A DNA stretch of 64,000 bases from Anaerolineales bacterium (GCA_030583925.1 CP129482.1:2604001-2668000), one strand, 5' to 3'. Positions 1-9,217 are shown, counted from the first letter of the stretch. Notes: generated by a model not told the origin, from the sequence alone. Made by a program: numbers and translations.

Positions 1-1164
1 GAACAAACCGACTGCGGCGGAAAAGATGGTGGCAAGGGCAACTGCATCCACGCCGACGATCGGCGTGAACGCGGTTCCGCTTGCCGCGGCGATCTGACCG
101 ACCGCGAACGAGATCAGCCAGCCAAACAAAATCCCAATGATGCCGCCGATGAGACTCAACAACGACGATTCGGTGAGAAATTGAATCAGGATGTCGCGCT
201 TGCGCGCGCCCAACGCCTTGCGCAAGCCGATCTCGCGCGTACGTTCAGTGACCGAAACCAGCATGATGTTCATGATGCCGATGCCGCCGACCAATAACGA
301 AATGCCCGCGATGCCGCCGAGGAAGATGGTGAGAATCCCCGTGATGGATTGGAATGTGGTGAGCAAATCCTGTTGCGTGAACACGGTGAAATCATCCGCG
401 CCGACCTGCGTGCGATGCCGCTGACGCAGGATTTGCGAAATCTCCTCGGTCGCTGCGGGAACCGCGTCGCCGCTGACCGCCTGCACCAGAAGCATGTCCA
501 CTTGATCGCGCGTGTTGCGCCGGATCAACCGCGCTTGAGCCGTGCTAAGAGGAATCACAACCAGGTTATCTTGACTCCCAAACAAGCCGCCGCCTTTGGA
601 GGCAAGCACGCCCAAAATTCTAAATGGCTGACCGTCAATGCGGATGGTTTCCCCGGTGATACCTTCGTGACGCCCAAACAACGTATCTGCCGCGTCAGGT
701 CCGATCAACGCCACCGACGCGCGCCCCAGCAGGTGTTCTTGGTTGATGAACTCGCCTTCGGAGAGTTGATAATTTTGCACCACAAAATACGAAGGCGTAA
801 CTCCGTTCACCTCCACCGTTGTGCGTTCGCCGCCATACGAAATTTCGCGGTTCGCCTGCAAAATGGGAGCCACCGCCGCAACCGACGGCGCGGCAAACGG
901 GTCGGCGATCGCGTCCGCGTCTGCCAGCGTGATCGGGCGCGTGTTGCGAACGGATTGATCCTGTCCGCCGCGAAAGACGAATAGCAGATTTGTGCCGATG
1001 CCGCTGATCGAACCGGTGATGGACGCCTCGGCGCCGCGTCCCACCGCCAGCATGGCGATCACTGCGGCGACGCCGATCACAATCCCCAACACGGTCAAAC
1101 CGGACCTCAGCTTGTTCCCGCTTAGGGATTCGACTGCCTCCAGGAAGGCTTGTGCAATGCTCAT
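1..1164 (-). CDS. MacB-type ABC transporter permease (partial)
   Basis: Inner-membrane permease of a MacB/FtsX-family exporter, cut by the left window edge; 388 codons are visible. The start ATG at 1164 overlaps the stop of the ATPase gene (ATGA), so the two are translationally coupled. An N-terminal membrane segment begins about 25 residues in, after a short amphipathic stretch ([15 protein letters not shown]). A long extracytoplasmic domain follows, then the FtsX-type membrane region with [19 protein letters not shown] and [13 protein letters not shown], a conserved signature of this family. A further membrane segment reaches base 1. With the adaptor and ATPase upstream it should export a small molecule or peptide; the substrate is unknown. 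Confidence 0.9.
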   Translation of the reverse strand, partial: MSIAQAFLEAVESLSGNKLRSGLTVLGIVIGVAAVIAMLAVGRGAEASITGSISGIGTNLLFVFRGGQDQSVRNTRPITLADADAIADPFAAPSVAAVAPILQANREISYGGERTTVEVNGVTPSYFVVQNYQLSEGEFINQEHLLGRASVALIGPDAADTLFGRHEGITGETIRIDGQPFRILGVLASKGGGLFGSQDNLVVIPLSTAQARLIRRNTRDQVDMLLVQAVSGDAVPAATEEISQILRQRHRTQVGADDFTVFTQQDLLTTFQSITGILTIFLGGIAGISLLVGGIGIMNIMLVSVTERTREIGLRKALGARKRDILIQFLTESSLLSLIGGIIGILFGWLISFAVGQIAAASGTAFTPIVGVDAVALATIFSAAVGLF

Positions 1165-1838
1165 TGGGCACCGTCCAGCAAACCGTCGCGCAAGCGGATG
1201 ACGCGTTGTGTTTGTTCCGCAATCGTCGGGTCGTGCGTGACGATGATCAGCGTTGTGCCGCTTTCCTTGTTCAAGTTGAGCAGGAGATTCATGATCTCCT
1301 TGCCGACCTTTGAATCGAGATTGCCCGTCGGCTCGTCAGCCATGATGATGGCGGGGTTGTTGACGATGGCGCGCGCAATAGCGACGCGTTGTTGCTGTCC
1401 GCCGGAGAGTTCGGTGGGGCGATGCGTCATGCGGTCTTCCAACCCGACTGCTTTGAGCGCGTCCATCGCGCGCTGACGCCGTCCGCTCGGATTGCCCGAA
1501 TAGCGGAGCGGCAACTCCACGTTTGTGATAGCGGTCTGGCGCGAGAGCAGATTGAAACTTTGGAAGACAAATCCCACTTTGCGGTTGCGGATGTCCGCGA
1601 GTTGATCGTCGGTCAGCGAGGCGACCGGTTCTCTGTCCAGCACGTATTCGCCGGAGGTGGGGCGATCTAAACAGCCGAGTGTGTTCATCAACGTGGACTT
1701 CCCTGAGCCGGATGGACCCATGATGGAAACCACTTCGCCGCGTTTGATCTCGAACGATACGCCGCGCAACGCTTCCACTTCCACTTCGCCCATTTTGTAC
1801 ACTTTGCGAAGGTCGCGCGCTTCGATAACATTGGACAT
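1161..1838 (-). CDS. MacB-type ABC transporter ATP-binding protein
   Basis: Cytoplasmic ATPase of 225 residues that powers the adjacent permease. It shows Walker A (GPSGSGKST), the Q-loop region [11 protein letters not shown], the ABC signature [14 protein letters not shown], Walker B ([14 protein letters not shown]) and the H-loop (IIVTHD), all typical of the LolD/MacB ATPase group. I chose the ATG at 1838 ([10 protein letters not shown]), 4 bases after the adaptor stop; an in-frame TTG at 1853 would overlap the upstream gene. Order adaptor-ATPase-permease on one strand indicates a single operon. The export role is inference from family and context. Confidence 0.93.
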   Translation of the reverse strand: MSNVIEARDLRKVYKMGEVEVEALRGVSFEIKRGEVVSIMGPSGSGKSTLMNTLGCLDRPTSGEYVLDREPVASLTDDQLADIRNRKVGFVFQSFNLLSRQTAITNVELPLRYSGNPSGRRQRAMDALKAVGLEDRMTHRPTELSGGQQQRVAIARAIVNNPAIIMADEPTGNLDSKVGKEIMNLLLNLNKESGTTLIIVTHDPTIAEQTQRVIRLRDGLLDGAQ

Positions 1839-1842
1839 GACG

Positions 1843-3126
1843 TTAGTTTCCAAACCCGCCGGGTCCGCCGCCCGGACCAGAGAACTCCACCGGCGGATTC
1901 AAAATGACCACATCGCCCACTTGCACATTGCCGCCCATGATCACGCTCACGGCATCCCCCGAAGCGCCGAGGGAGATCTCAGTTTTTACCGGCAAGCCAT
2001 TTTTCAGCAAATAAACCACGCGCTTTCCATCCACCAAACGGACAGCGCGATTCGGAACAAGCAGTGCGTCATCCAGTTCTTTCACAATAATATTAACCGC
2101 CGCCGTCATGCCGGGCTTCACGAATTGATCGGCGTCCGTCAACTGGACTGTCACTTTGAAGTTAACGACGCCGCCTGAGTCCGTCCCTGCCGGGGCGACT
2201 TGCACAACTGCGCCATGATACGTTTTATCTAGAATCGCATCGAACGACAGCGTGGCAGACTGACCTTCAACAACGCTGTTGATGTCCACTTCGGAGACTT
2301 CCACATCCACGAGCAGGCTGGTCAAATCGTCGAGACGGAAAGCGCTCGCGCCCGCGCTGACTTGATCGCCCGGCAGTGGAATGGATTCGGTCACAGTGGC
2401 GGCAAACGGCGCGGTCAGGCGCGCCAGATTGAGGGTCGCCTGAGCCGCATCCACGCGGGCTTGCGCGGCGGCGATCTCCGACACATTCCCGCCCGCAAGA
2501 CGGTCATACTCGCGCTGCGCGTCGTCTAACTTAGCTTTCGCCAGCGCGAGGTCTTCCTCCGCTTTGGCGATTGCCTCATCACCGGCGTATCCCCGGTATT
2601 CCTTCAACACGGGAATTTTTCGATTGCCGATCGTTTTGTAGATGATTTCTTTGATGTGGATCTTGCCGTTCAGTTGCTGTCGCCAATTATAGGCTTTGTC
2701 GTATACCGTCTGCGCGTCGCGTAATGTGATCACTGCCTGAGCAAGCGAAGTATTCGAGTTGACCAATTCATCGAGCGACTTCTGCGCGCTGGCGAGGTCC
2801 GCCTCGGCAAGGATGATGCTTTGCGGGAGCGAGGTTTTTTCCAAATTCGCCAGCACGAAATTCGCCGGAACGTTATCGCCGACTTTCACGTTGACCACAT
2901 CCACTGTTCCTGCCGCTTGCCAGATCAGCGTAGCGGTCTGCTTTGCGCGCACAGTGCCGGTTGCGCCGATGGTCGCGGTGAGATTCCCGCGCTGGATGGT
3001 CGCGGTCTGATATTGGCTTGCGGCATCGCTGCTCGAGCCACGAGTAAGCGCTAACGCCACAATGACAACTGCCGCGACAAGCAGCGTCAAAATCAGCCAT
3101 TTTCGTTTTCTGAAAAATTCGATCAT
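1843..3126 (-). CDS. HlyD/MacA-family efflux adaptor protein
   Basis: Membrane-fusion (periplasmic adaptor) protein of 427 residues and first gene of the export operon. The start ATG at 3126 ([10 protein letters not shown]) is preceded by a strong GGAGGAAC ribosome site; an in-frame start upstream is unlikely. Residues 8-28 form a membrane anchor. A lipoyl-like half motif follows ([24 protein letters not shown]), then a long alpha-helical hairpin region (about 110-215) and the beta-barrel region with [12 protein letters not shown] and GDQVSAG. The C-terminus ends in a Gly-rich tail ([11 protein letters not shown]). In this family the protein couples the transporter to export across the envelope; in a single-membrane cell it would act outside the membrane. 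Confidence 0.9.
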   Translation of the reverse strand: MIEFFRKRKWLILTLLVAAVVIVALALTRGSSSDAASQYQTATIQRGNLTATIGATGTVRAKQTATLIWQAAGTVDVVNVKVGDNVPANFVLANLEKTSLPQSIILAEADLASAQKSLDELVNSNTSLAQAVITLRDAQTVYDKAYNWRQQLNGKIHIKEIIYKTIGNRKIPVLKEYRGYAGDEAIAKAEEDLALAKAKLDDAQREYDRLAGGNVSEIAAAQARVDAAQATLNLARLTAPFAATVTESIPLPGDQVSAGASAFRLDDLTSLLVDVEVSEVDINSVVEGQSATLSFDAILDKTYHGAVVQVAPAGTDSGGVVNFKVTVQLTDADQFVKPGMTAAVNIIVKELDDALLVPNRAVRLVDGKRVVYLLKNGLPVKTEISLGASGDAVSVIMGGNVQVGDVVILNPPVEFSGPGGGPGGFGN

Positions 3127-3282
3127 TGAGGTTCCTCCGTAAAACGCTTTGACAGTCAGAAATTCTACTCTACAAATATGAATTGGCAGTGAAGGCGGAA
3201 GCAAAGCTTATACAAATCTAATAGCCATACGAATCGACTTGCGACCGGTTGCAAACGGCAAAACCCCAAAAAAACCTGCTGT

Positions 3283-3294
3283 TATAATTTTCCC
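3283..3294 (+). promoter_or_regulatory. -10-like box directly before the start codon (leaderless start)
   Basis: TATAAT at 3283-3288 is followed by exactly six bases and the ATG at 3295. No Shine-Dalgarno sequence lies in between. A start point about seven bases after the box would fall on the ATG, predicting a leaderless mRNA. Confidence 0.5.
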
Positions 3295-4587
3295 ATGCTG
3301 CATCGTATCGCTCGTATCGTAGATTTCGTCTCTATCGCCATCGTAATCGTCTTTTTCGCGAACGGCGATGTGCCGCGTCTCAGCGGTCAAACCGATCAGG
3401 TTCGCGCCTTCACGCGGGGAATCGAATTCGACTACCCGACCTGGGTGTGGGACGCGTCATGGCTCAAACTCGAGCAGAACGTCATTGGCTTGCCTTATTT
3501 ATTCGACCGCGCCACCAACAAGCAGATCGTGTTCGAATATCTGCTGACAACGCAACGCCTCATGGATACCGAAGCCAGCATCGAACGCGTCTTCGCCGAC
3601 CCTGCCATCGCGGACAAGGAAGAGACGAGCGCGCTGCTCCGCAAGCAACGCGACGAACTGCTCGAACGTCAGGCAACGCTCGCCCCGCTCGCGGAAGCGG
3701 CGTTTCAAAGTCAGATCGCCGAAGCGCTCAGCGAATCGAACCTCACCGCCAGCGGGCAACCCATTCCGCCCGTGCTGTATCACACCACACCCACGCCACT
3801 CGCGCTCGTCGTCTCGCGGCGAGACGTTATCGAGCAGATCGCCAACATTTCCCTGTTGCCCACGCTGACGCTGGATGACCAAATTCAAGTCGAAGAAAGA
3901 GTCGCAACGTCGCTGGATGTCTCCACGCTCACCGTCCCCATCGGCGGCGTCGGCGTCTATCCCACTATGATCACCGAAACCACAAACCTGCCATGGCTTT
4001 TAGACACGATCGCACACGAATGGGCGCACAACTATCTCAACCTTCGTCCGCTGGGGCTCAATTACAGCGCCACGCCCGAAACCCGTACGATGAACGAAAC
4101 CACCGCCTCCATCGTCGGGACGGAGATCGGGACGTACGTGATTCAAAAATATTATCCCGAACTCGCGTCATTCGACTCAAATACAAACGCCTCAACTCGA
4201 CGGGATAACTGGGTCGCCCTTGGATTCGCTCCCCTCCCCTCGAACGGATTCGCCGACACCCCGCCGTTCGATTTCCGCGCGGAAATGCACGAAACGCGCG
4301 TAACCGCCGATCAACTGCTCGCGGAAGGCAAGATCGAAGAAGCCGAAGCGTACATGGAAGCGCGGCGGCAAATCTTTTGGCAAAACGGTTACCTGCTTCG
4401 CAAACTCAATCAAGCCTATTTCGCCTTCCACGGCGCGTATGCGGATGTACCCGGCGGCGCGGCAGGCGAAGACCCAGTCGGTCCCGCTGTCCGCGCCCTG
4501 CGCGCAAAAAGCGCCTCGCTCGCCGATTTCGTCAACACCATCGCACAAATGACATCCTTCGAGCAATTACAAGAGGCGATTCGATGA
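3295..4587 (+). CDS. Membrane-anchored HEXXH (zincin-like) protein
   Basis: Protein of 430 residues with an N-terminal membrane segment (about 5-22), so the bulk probably lies outside the membrane. The zinc-peptidase-like motif HEWAH lies at 241-245, and a glutamate at 268 in MNETTASIVG could be the third ligand, a gluzincin-like arrangement. I do not recognise a named family, and peptidase activity is inference from the motif only. A helical stretch (about 80-160) precedes the motif and a Glu/Arg-rich helical stretch (about 335-375) follows. The stop overlaps the next start (ATGA at 4584), so it is co-translated with the cyclophilin lipoprotein. That fits a role in surface protein turnover or folding. 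Confidence 0.75.
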   Translation: MLHRIARIVDFVSIAIVIVFFANGDVPRLSGQTDQVRAFTRGIEFDYPTWVWDASWLKLEQNVIGLPYLFDRATNKQIVFEYLLTTQRLMDTEASIERVFADPAIADKEETSALLRKQRDELLERQATLAPLAEAAFQSQIAEALSESNLTASGQPIPPVLYHTTPTPLALVVSRRDVIEQIANISLLPTLTLDDQIQVEERVATSLDVSTLTVPIGGVGVYPTMITETTNLPWLLDTIAHEWAHNYLNLRPLGLNYSATPETRTMNETTASIVGTEIGTYVIQKYYPELASFDSNTNASTRRDNWVALGFAPLPSNGFADTPPFDFRAEMHETRVTADQLLAEGKIEEAEAYMEARRQIFWQNGYLLRKLNQAYFAFHGAYADVPGGAAGEDPVGPAVRALRAKSASLADFVNTIAQMTSFEQLQEAIR

Positions 4588-5819
4588 ACGCGAAGCGCGC
4601 TTCTTTCCTCTTTCTTCTTTCGTTAATCGTCTCTGCTTGCGCCTCTCCTACCTCTACGCCCGCAACCCCGGTGGAAATTTTCACCTTGCCGCCAAACATC
4701 ATCATCCCCACCGAACCTGCCTGTAACTCGATCGCCATCGAACCCACACCGGGACCCGCCTCTCCGTCTCTCTTTCCTCCTGAAAGCGCGGACGACCACG
4801 CGCGCGGCGCGACGAATCCATCCGTGACCATCACCGCCTACGTGGATTATCAAGACACGCGCAGTAAATTTTTCGTGGATGTGACGAATCAACTGCTCGA
4901 CGATTACCCCGACGATGTGCGCGTGATCTACCGGCTATTTCCGCTCGTCGCGGTTCTCGATAAATCCGCGCTTGCCGCGCAAGCCTCCGAAGCCGCGAAC
5001 GCGCAGAGAAAATTCTGGGAGATGAACGATCTGCTCTTCGCTCAACAACAAAATTGGGTTCAATTGCCGCCTCCCGATTTCGAACAGTGGCTCACCGCGC
5101 AAGCCGCGGGTCTGGATTTGAACGTCGAACAGTTCAAATCCGATCTCAAAAGCGAGGAGACCGCCGCCACAGTCCAAGCGTACGCCGACGAGGGGAACAA
5201 AATCGGAATCCCCGGCACGCCGCTGATCCTCATTAATGGACAAATCTATGGCGGACCGCGCGATCACGGAAGTTTCAACGATATCGTCGCGTTGATCTTG
5301 CTCGGCAAACGACAATTTACAACCTGTCCGCAACTCACGGTGGAAACGAACAAACAATATCTTGCCACGCTCCACACCGAAAAAGGCGATATCGTCATCG
5401 AACTTTTCGCGGACAAAGCGCCCGCCACAGTCAACTCGTTCATCTATCTCGCGCGCAGCGGCTGGTACGACGACATCACGTTCCACCGCGTCATCCCCGA
5501 CCTCTTCGCGCAAACCGGCGATCCAAGCGGAACCGGCAAAGGCAACCCCGGTTATTACGTGATCACCGAGATCATCCCTTCGTTGAAATTCAACCGCCCC
5601 GGCGTGGTGGCGATGGTCAACTCAGGAACCGACACCAGCGGGAGCCAGTTCTTCATCACCTACGCGTCCGCCGCGCAGTTCGACGGTCAATACACGATCT
5701 TCGGGCAAGTTATCAGCGGTATGGATGTGCTCGCATCGCTCACCCCGCGCGATCCACAGCCTGGAACCGAACCGCCGCCGGGAGATAAACTGCTAAGCGT
5801 GGAGATCGAAGAAAAGTAA
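4584..5819 (+). CDS. Lipoprotein: DsbA-like domain without CXXC fused to cyclophilin PPIase
   Basis: Predicted lipoprotein of 411 residues: signal peptide and lipobox LIVSAC at the N-terminus. Residues about 70-250 read as a DsbA/Thioredoxin_4 domain (VTITAYVDYQD, IYRLFPL, and the cis-proline loop IPGTPLILINGQ). The usual CXXC is absent: residues 88-95 read DYQDTRSK where the family has a Cys-Pro-x-Cys type site. Residues about 258-411 are a cyclophilin peptidyl-prolyl isomerase with FHRVIPDLFAQTGDPSGTG, SGSQFFITYA and FGQVISGMDV. It probably assists folding of exported proteins and cannot act as a thiol oxidase. Start at 4584 is set by the signal peptide and the ATGA overlap. Confidence 0.87.
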   Translation: MNAKRASFLFLLSLIVSACASPTSTPATPVEIFTLPPNIIIPTEPACNSIAIEPTPGPASPSLFPPESADDHARGATNPSVTITAYVDYQDTRSKFFVDVTNQLLDDYPDDVRVIYRLFPLVAVLDKSALAAQASEAANAQRKFWEMNDLLFAQQQNWVQLPPPDFEQWLTAQAAGLDLNVEQFKSDLKSEETAATVQAYADEGNKIGIPGTPLILINGQIYGGPRDHGSFNDIVALILLGKRQFTTCPQLTVETNKQYLATLHTEKGDIVIELFADKAPATVNSFIYLARSGWYDDITFHRVIPDLFAQTGDPSGTGKGNPGYYVITEIIPSLKFNRPGVVAMVNSGTDTSGSQFFITYASAAQFDGQYTIFGQVISGMDVLASLTPRDPQPGTEPPPGDKLLSVEIEEK

Positions 5820-5827
5820 CGCTATGG

Positions 5828-5839
5828 TAAGATTTGTCC
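5828..5839 (+). promoter_or_regulatory. -10-like box before trmI start
   Basis: TAAGAT at 5828-5833 is followed by six bases and ATG at 5840, the same TAnnnT-N6-start geometry seen before several other genes here. No ribosome-binding site precedes the ATG. A promoter internal to the gene cluster, giving a leaderless trmI message, is inferred. Confidence 0.35.
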
Positions 5840-6676
5840 ATGCATTCGTATTCATCCGCCGCGCGCGCTGGCGACCTTGTCCAACTCGTCGGCTTGCGGC
5901 ATAAACATTTCATTCTCAACCTCGAGGCGGGAGCGAAGTTCGAAACCCATCGCGGCGTTTTACAGCACAACGATCTGATCGGTAAAACATGGGGCACGCA
6001 AGTGTTCAGTCACCTCGGCGCGCCGTTTTTTCTCCTACAACCCTCACTAGCGGATTTGCTCACCAACCTGCCGCGCACCACGCAGATCATGTACCCGAAA
6101 GATATCGGCTTCATCCTCGTGACAATGGGCGTGGGACCCGGTCAAAAAGTGATGGAAGCCGGTACCGGCTCCGGCTCGATGACCGCCGCCCTCGCTTACA
6201 CGGTCGGACCCGAGGGACGCGTCGTTTCTTATGAAGTGAAAGAGGATGTGCAAAACCTCGCGCGCAAAAACCTCAACCGCTTCGGCCTTGCTTCACGCGT
6301 GGACTTCAAACTGCGCGACATCGCGGCAGGCTTCGACGAAACTGACGCGGACTCGTTCTTCCTCGATGTGCCGAACCCGTACGATTACACCGCGCAAGTC
6401 CGCGCCGCGCTCAAGCCGGGCGGTTACTTGTGCTGTCTGATACCCACGTTCAATCAGGTGGAAAAAGTTTTGCAAGCCTTGCGCCAGAACAACTACGCTT
6501 TCATCGAAGTGTGCGAAATCCTCCTGCGATATTACAAGCCGGAGCCTACCCGCCTCCGCCCGACGGATCGCATGGTCGCGCACACGGGATTTTTGATCTT
6601 CGCGCGTAAGATCGAACCGAGCGCCGACCCGCGCGGGGTCGAGCTATCTCAGGAAATTGAAAAAGGAGAGAATTAA
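5840..6676 (+). CDS. trmI: tRNA (adenine-58-N1)-methyltransferase TrmI
   Basis: SAM-dependent methyltransferase of 278 residues that forms m1A58 in the T-loop of tRNAs. The family hallmarks are visible: the N-terminal barrel, TQIMYPKDIGFILVTMGVGPG, the SAM motif VMEAGTGSGSMTAALA, and DVPNPYDYTAQV with the downstream LKPGGYLCCLIPTFNQV. Length matches bacterial and archaeal TrmI. I prefer ATG 5840 (MHSYSSAARAGD) over a TTG six bases upstream. The stop overlaps the next start by one base (TAATG), so it is coupled to the zinc-ribbon gene. Confidence 0.92.
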   Translation: MHSYSSAARAGDLVQLVGLRHKHFILNLEAGAKFETHRGVLQHNDLIGKTWGTQVFSHLGAPFFLLQPSLADLLTNLPRTTQIMYPKDIGFILVTMGVGPGQKVMEAGTGSGSMTAALAYTVGPEGRVVSYEVKEDVQNLARKNLNRFGLASRVDFKLRDIAAGFDETDADSFFLDVPNPYDYTAQVRAALKPGGYLCCLIPTFNQVEKVLQALRQNNYAFIEVCEILLRYYKPEPTRLRPTDRMVAHTGFLIFARKIEPSADPRGVELSQEIEKGEN

Positions 6677-7224
6677 TGCGCCGCATATTTCGTCGTCAAG
6701 CCCGAAAGGGATTCGCCAGACAAGTCCCGCCGATTTTGCAGGAGGCAAACCTCGCCTTCGATAAAGGTGAATTTGGTCGCGCCGCCGAACTCTTCGAGAG
6801 AATCGCCGAAGGTGCGGATGCACGCGGGGGTCCGCGCGCTCCGCTTTTGCATTTGCAAGCCGGACGCGCCCGCATCTACGCCGGACAGACCGCGCTAGGA
6901 ATACCCTCCCTCAAACGCGGGCTGGGATTGTTCGCGGAACGCCAGCAGTTCCATCGTTTGATTAACGCCAAAACGCGCGTGCTTTCTGAACTCAAAGAGC
7001 GCGGTTTGACCAATGAAGCCGCAGAGATTGACGCGTGGCTAAAAACCATCACTCCTTCTTCGCCGGAATTTGCAACAGCGCCACCGCCATCCAAGAAGCC
7101 TGTCCTGCCAACTCACTGTCCGCAATGCGGCGCGGCGCTACGACCAGATGAGGTCGAGTGGCTGGACGAGGTCACCGCCGAATGCGGCTATTGCGGAAGC
7201 CCGGTGCGAGAGGAAAATCCGTAG
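6676..7224 (+). CDS. TPR-like protein with C-terminal zinc ribbon
   Basis: Protein of 182 residues, function unknown. The N-terminal 110 residues look like two or three TPR-type helical pairs (ILQEANLAFDKGEFGRAAEL, LLHLQAGRARIYAGQ). The C-terminus carries a zinc ribbon with two CxxC pairs (HCPQCGAAL and CGYCGSPV). Helical repeats plus a zinc ribbon suggest a protein- or RNA-binding adaptor. A clear GGAGAG ribosome site precedes the ATG, which overlaps the trmI stop by one base. Its stop codon TAG lies inside a 27-bp palindrome. Confidence 0.8.
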   Translation: MRRIFRRQARKGFARQVPPILQEANLAFDKGEFGRAAELFERIAEGADARGGPRAPLLHLQAGRARIYAGQTALGIPSLKRGLGLFAERQQFHRLINAKTRVLSELKERGLTNEAAEIDAWLKTITPSSPEFATAPPPSKKPVLPTHCPQCGAALRPDEVEWLDEVTAECGYCGSPVREENP

Positions 7225-7247
7225 GACAAATTGCCAATTTGTCCTAC
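7221..7247. repeat. Perfect 27-bp palindrome GTAGGACAAATTG/CAATTTGTCCTAC
   Basis: Two 13-base arms with a single central base. It lies between the zinc-ribbon gene and the Nudix gene and supplies the TAG stop of the former. It is one member of the GTAGG...CCTAC family found at gene ends across this window. Confidence 0.85.
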
Positions 7248-7254
7248 CAAGATA

Positions 7255-7851
7255 ATGAACCTCACCGAAGAATTTATCTCCCAACGATTGCACGAAGCCA
7301 TCGCATCTGCCGGATCTTCCTCAGACGGTTACGCTGAAATTGACCTCAACAACAAACCAGAACTGAAATGCGCGGCGGTTCTTGTTCCGCTCGTTTGGCA
7401 GGACGATGAATGGCGCATCCTTTTCACGCGCCGCACGGATAAGGTTGAATCGCACAAAGGGCAAGTCTCTTTCCCCGGCGGGGCGTGCGACGAAGGCGAA
7501 ACCACCCCAGAACAAACCGCTTTGCGCGAAATGGAGGAAGAGATCGGAATTCGCGCCGACGATGTAAAAACGCTGGGAAGGCTGGCAAACCTCATCACGA
7601 TCTCGTTCTTTCGCGTCACGCCGGTGGTTGGAGTGGTGAAGTGGCCCAACGTGTTCCGCGTTGGCGAAAACGAAGTGGCGCGCGTGTTCACGATTCCGCT
7701 TGAATGGCTCGCGAACGCGTCCAACCGGTGGCAGTTTGAAATTCCGGGCGCGAAGCGTTCCGTCATCGCCTATCATCCGTACGACGGCGAATTGCTCTGG
7801 GGCGCGACGGCGCGTATGACCGTTGATTTTTTGAAAGTGTTGGGGTTTTAA
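7255..7851 (+). CDS. Nudix hydrolase, CoA-pyrophosphatase (NudL) type
   Basis: Nudix hydrolase of 198 residues. It carries the UPF0035/NudL signature preceding the Nudix box (FTRRTDKVESHKGQVSFPGG) and the box GACDEGETTPEQTALREMEE with EEIG. The extra residue between the first Glu and the RE pair is as in E. coli NudL. Members cleave CoA and acyl-CoA to phosphopantetheine and 3',5'-ADP. I chose ATG 7255 (MNLTEEFISQRL); a TTG at 7231 falls inside the palindrome. Probably read through from the trmI cluster. Confidence 0.88.
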   Translation: MNLTEEFISQRLHEAIASAGSSSDGYAEIDLNNKPELKCAAVLVPLVWQDDEWRILFTRRTDKVESHKGQVSFPGGACDEGETTPEQTALREMEEEIGIRADDVKTLGRLANLITISFFRVTPVVGVVKWPNVFRVGENEVARVFTIPLEWLANASNRWQFEIPGAKRSVIAYHPYDGELLWGATARMTVDFLKVLGF

Positions 7852-7857
7852 AAACTA

Positions 7858-7884
7858 CAGGGGCGAGTGCGAGACTCGCCCCTG
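7858..7884. repeat. Palindrome CAGGGGCGAGT...ACTCGCCCCTG (terminator-like)
   Basis: Eleven-base arms around a five-base loop, placed between the convergent Nudix and L25 genes. It belongs to the GGGGCGA...TCGCCCC family of intergenic palindromes and probably ends both transcripts. There is no long T-run, so intrinsic termination is an inference. Confidence 0.7.
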
Positions 7885-7893
7885 CAAAACATC

Positions 7894-8574
7894 TTACTTC
7901 TTCTCGTCGGCGGCTTCTTCTTCTTTCTTGCCGCGCTCCACAGAGAGTTCGGGCTCGGTCGGTGTGATCGTCGCCGCGACTGCGCCTTCGACGCCAGCCC
8001 CCGGAACCGCTTCTTCTTCGACCTTCGGCATGGTTGCCACAGCCACCATCGTTTCGGGGTCTTCAAGCACGCGCACCTTGTCGGAGATCTGAACATCTTT
8101 CACGCGGATACCGTCGCCGATCTTGGCAAGGACCGCGATGTCCAAATCGACGCGTTCGGGCAGGTCGGCTGGCAGACATTCCACGTGCAGTTGATCGAGG
8201 TTTTGCACGAGTACTGCGCCGTAGTCTTTCACCGCAATCGAAATTCCGACTAGGTGAATGCTGACCGAAGCGCGGATTTTCTCATCCAGCGAAACAGCCA
8301 GAAAATCCACATGCACTAGGCGATTCTTAATGTAGTCGCGCTGTTTTTCGCGCACCAACGCGGGGTATTCCGTGCCGTCTACATTGATCGTCACGAGGCT
8401 GGAGGATGAGATTCTTCCCAACGCCAGCGACGCGGCATGGGCATCCAAACTCACGTTGATCGGTTCGGTATGACGACCATAGATCACCGCGGGCAATTTC
8501 CCCGCGCGGCGCAACGCCTTCACCTGCTTACCGATCACGTCCCGCTTCTCAGCCTGTATTACAACTTTCTCCAT
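7894..8574 (-). CDS. rplY: 50S ribosomal protein L25/Ctc
   Basis: Protein of 226 residues in the long (Ctc/TL5) form of L25, which binds 5S rRNA. The N-terminal domain shows the typical start VIQAEKRDVIGKQVKALRR and LPAVIYGRH; the C-terminal TL5 beta domain follows (IHLVGISIAVKDYGAVL, LPERVDLDIAVL). It ends with an acidic/Lys tail (KKEEEAADEKK). The ATG at 8574 has a GAGGAG site six bases upstream; the in-frame extension to 8598 has none. Single gene, ended by the palindrome at 7858-7884. Confidence 0.93.
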   Translation of the reverse strand: MEKVVIQAEKRDVIGKQVKALRRAGKLPAVIYGRHTEPINVSLDAHAASLALGRISSSSLVTINVDGTEYPALVREKQRDYIKNRLVHVDFLAVSLDEKIRASVSIHLVGISIAVKDYGAVLVQNLDQLHVECLPADLPERVDLDIAVLAKIGDGIRVKDVQISDKVRVLEDPETMVAVATMPKVEEEAVPGAGVEGAVAATITPTEPELSVERGKKEEEAADEKK

Positions 8575-8641
8575 CGTTACTCCTCGAGCGCCTCTCACCC
8601 CGCGCTTCGCGGGGTTACCTTCGCTCTATGAAATGAATTTC

Positions 8642-8693
8642 TGTAGCGACGACTTCAGTCGTCAAAGTTAAAGCGGCTCAAACCGCTGCTACA
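8642..8693. repeat. Composite palindrome TGTAGC...GCTACA with two internal hairpins
   Basis: Outer arms TGTAGC (8642-8647) and GCTACA (8688-8693) enclose GACGACTTCAGTCGTC and AGCGG...CCGCT. It fills the gap between the L25 gene and the upstream minus-strand gene, whose stop is 3 bases away, and resembles a transcription terminator or REP-like unit. Confidence 0.7.
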
Positions 8694-8695
8694 TT

Positions 8696-9217
8696 CTAGT
8701 TACGCCGCAATAAAAAGCGACCCAGCAACAACATCAAACCGCCGAACAACCCGCTCACCAGCCCGGCGATTAACGCGCCGCGCGTGTCGAATGTTGTCGT
8801 GACGTTCCCTTGCACATTGCGTCCCAGCAGAAGTATCGTGCGGACATTCTCCGCATGGACATCCCGCCCGACCAGATAACCGACCGCGCTATGTTGGACG
8901 TTTGCGCTTCCCGCGGCAATTACGGCTGTGTAGCCATTCGTCGAGCTTTTCTCAGCCTGAACAAACCCCACCGCCCCTGTCTCCACCGACACATTCTCGG
9001 CATGGACGGCCGCCATGGCAGATTGGCGGGCATGAACCAACGTCGCCTTCACGTTTGCTGCCGCGCTCTGATGTAACTCAACATCGTCCGCCGTGATCAT
9101 TTCAGCGTCGGCTTGATGCATCTGCACCCATTCCGCCGTCACAGACTGCACGTCCGCCTGCGAAATAGTCGTCACCTGCGGCGATGCGAACTCTGGCAAC
9201 TCTTCTGGCTCAACCAT
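8696..9217 (-). CDS. Repetitive beta-type protein with C-terminal membrane anchor, unknown function
   Basis: Protein of 173 residues that I do not recognise. Residues 15-145 are an imperfect repeat rich in V/A/Q/H with short periodic strands (TISQADVQSVTAEWVQMHQA, ATLVHARQSAMAAVHAENVS, AAGSANVQHSAVGYLVGRD). This periodicity suggests a small beta-helix or bactofilin-like solenoid. Residues about 150-168 are a Gly/Leu-rich membrane helix and the protein ends LGRFLLRRN, so the repeats would sit outside a C-terminal anchor. There is no signal peptide. A TAAAAT box lies nine bases before the ATG. The polymer-forming idea is inference. Confidence 0.7.
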   Translation of the reverse strand: MVEPEELPEFASPQVTTISQADVQSVTAEWVQMHQADAEMITADDVELHQSAAANVKATLVHARQSAMAAVHAENVSVETGAVGFVQAEKSSTNGYTAVIAAGSANVQHSAVGYLVGRDVHAENVRTILLLGRNVQGNVTTTFDTRGALIAGLVSGLFGGLMLLLGRFLLRRN

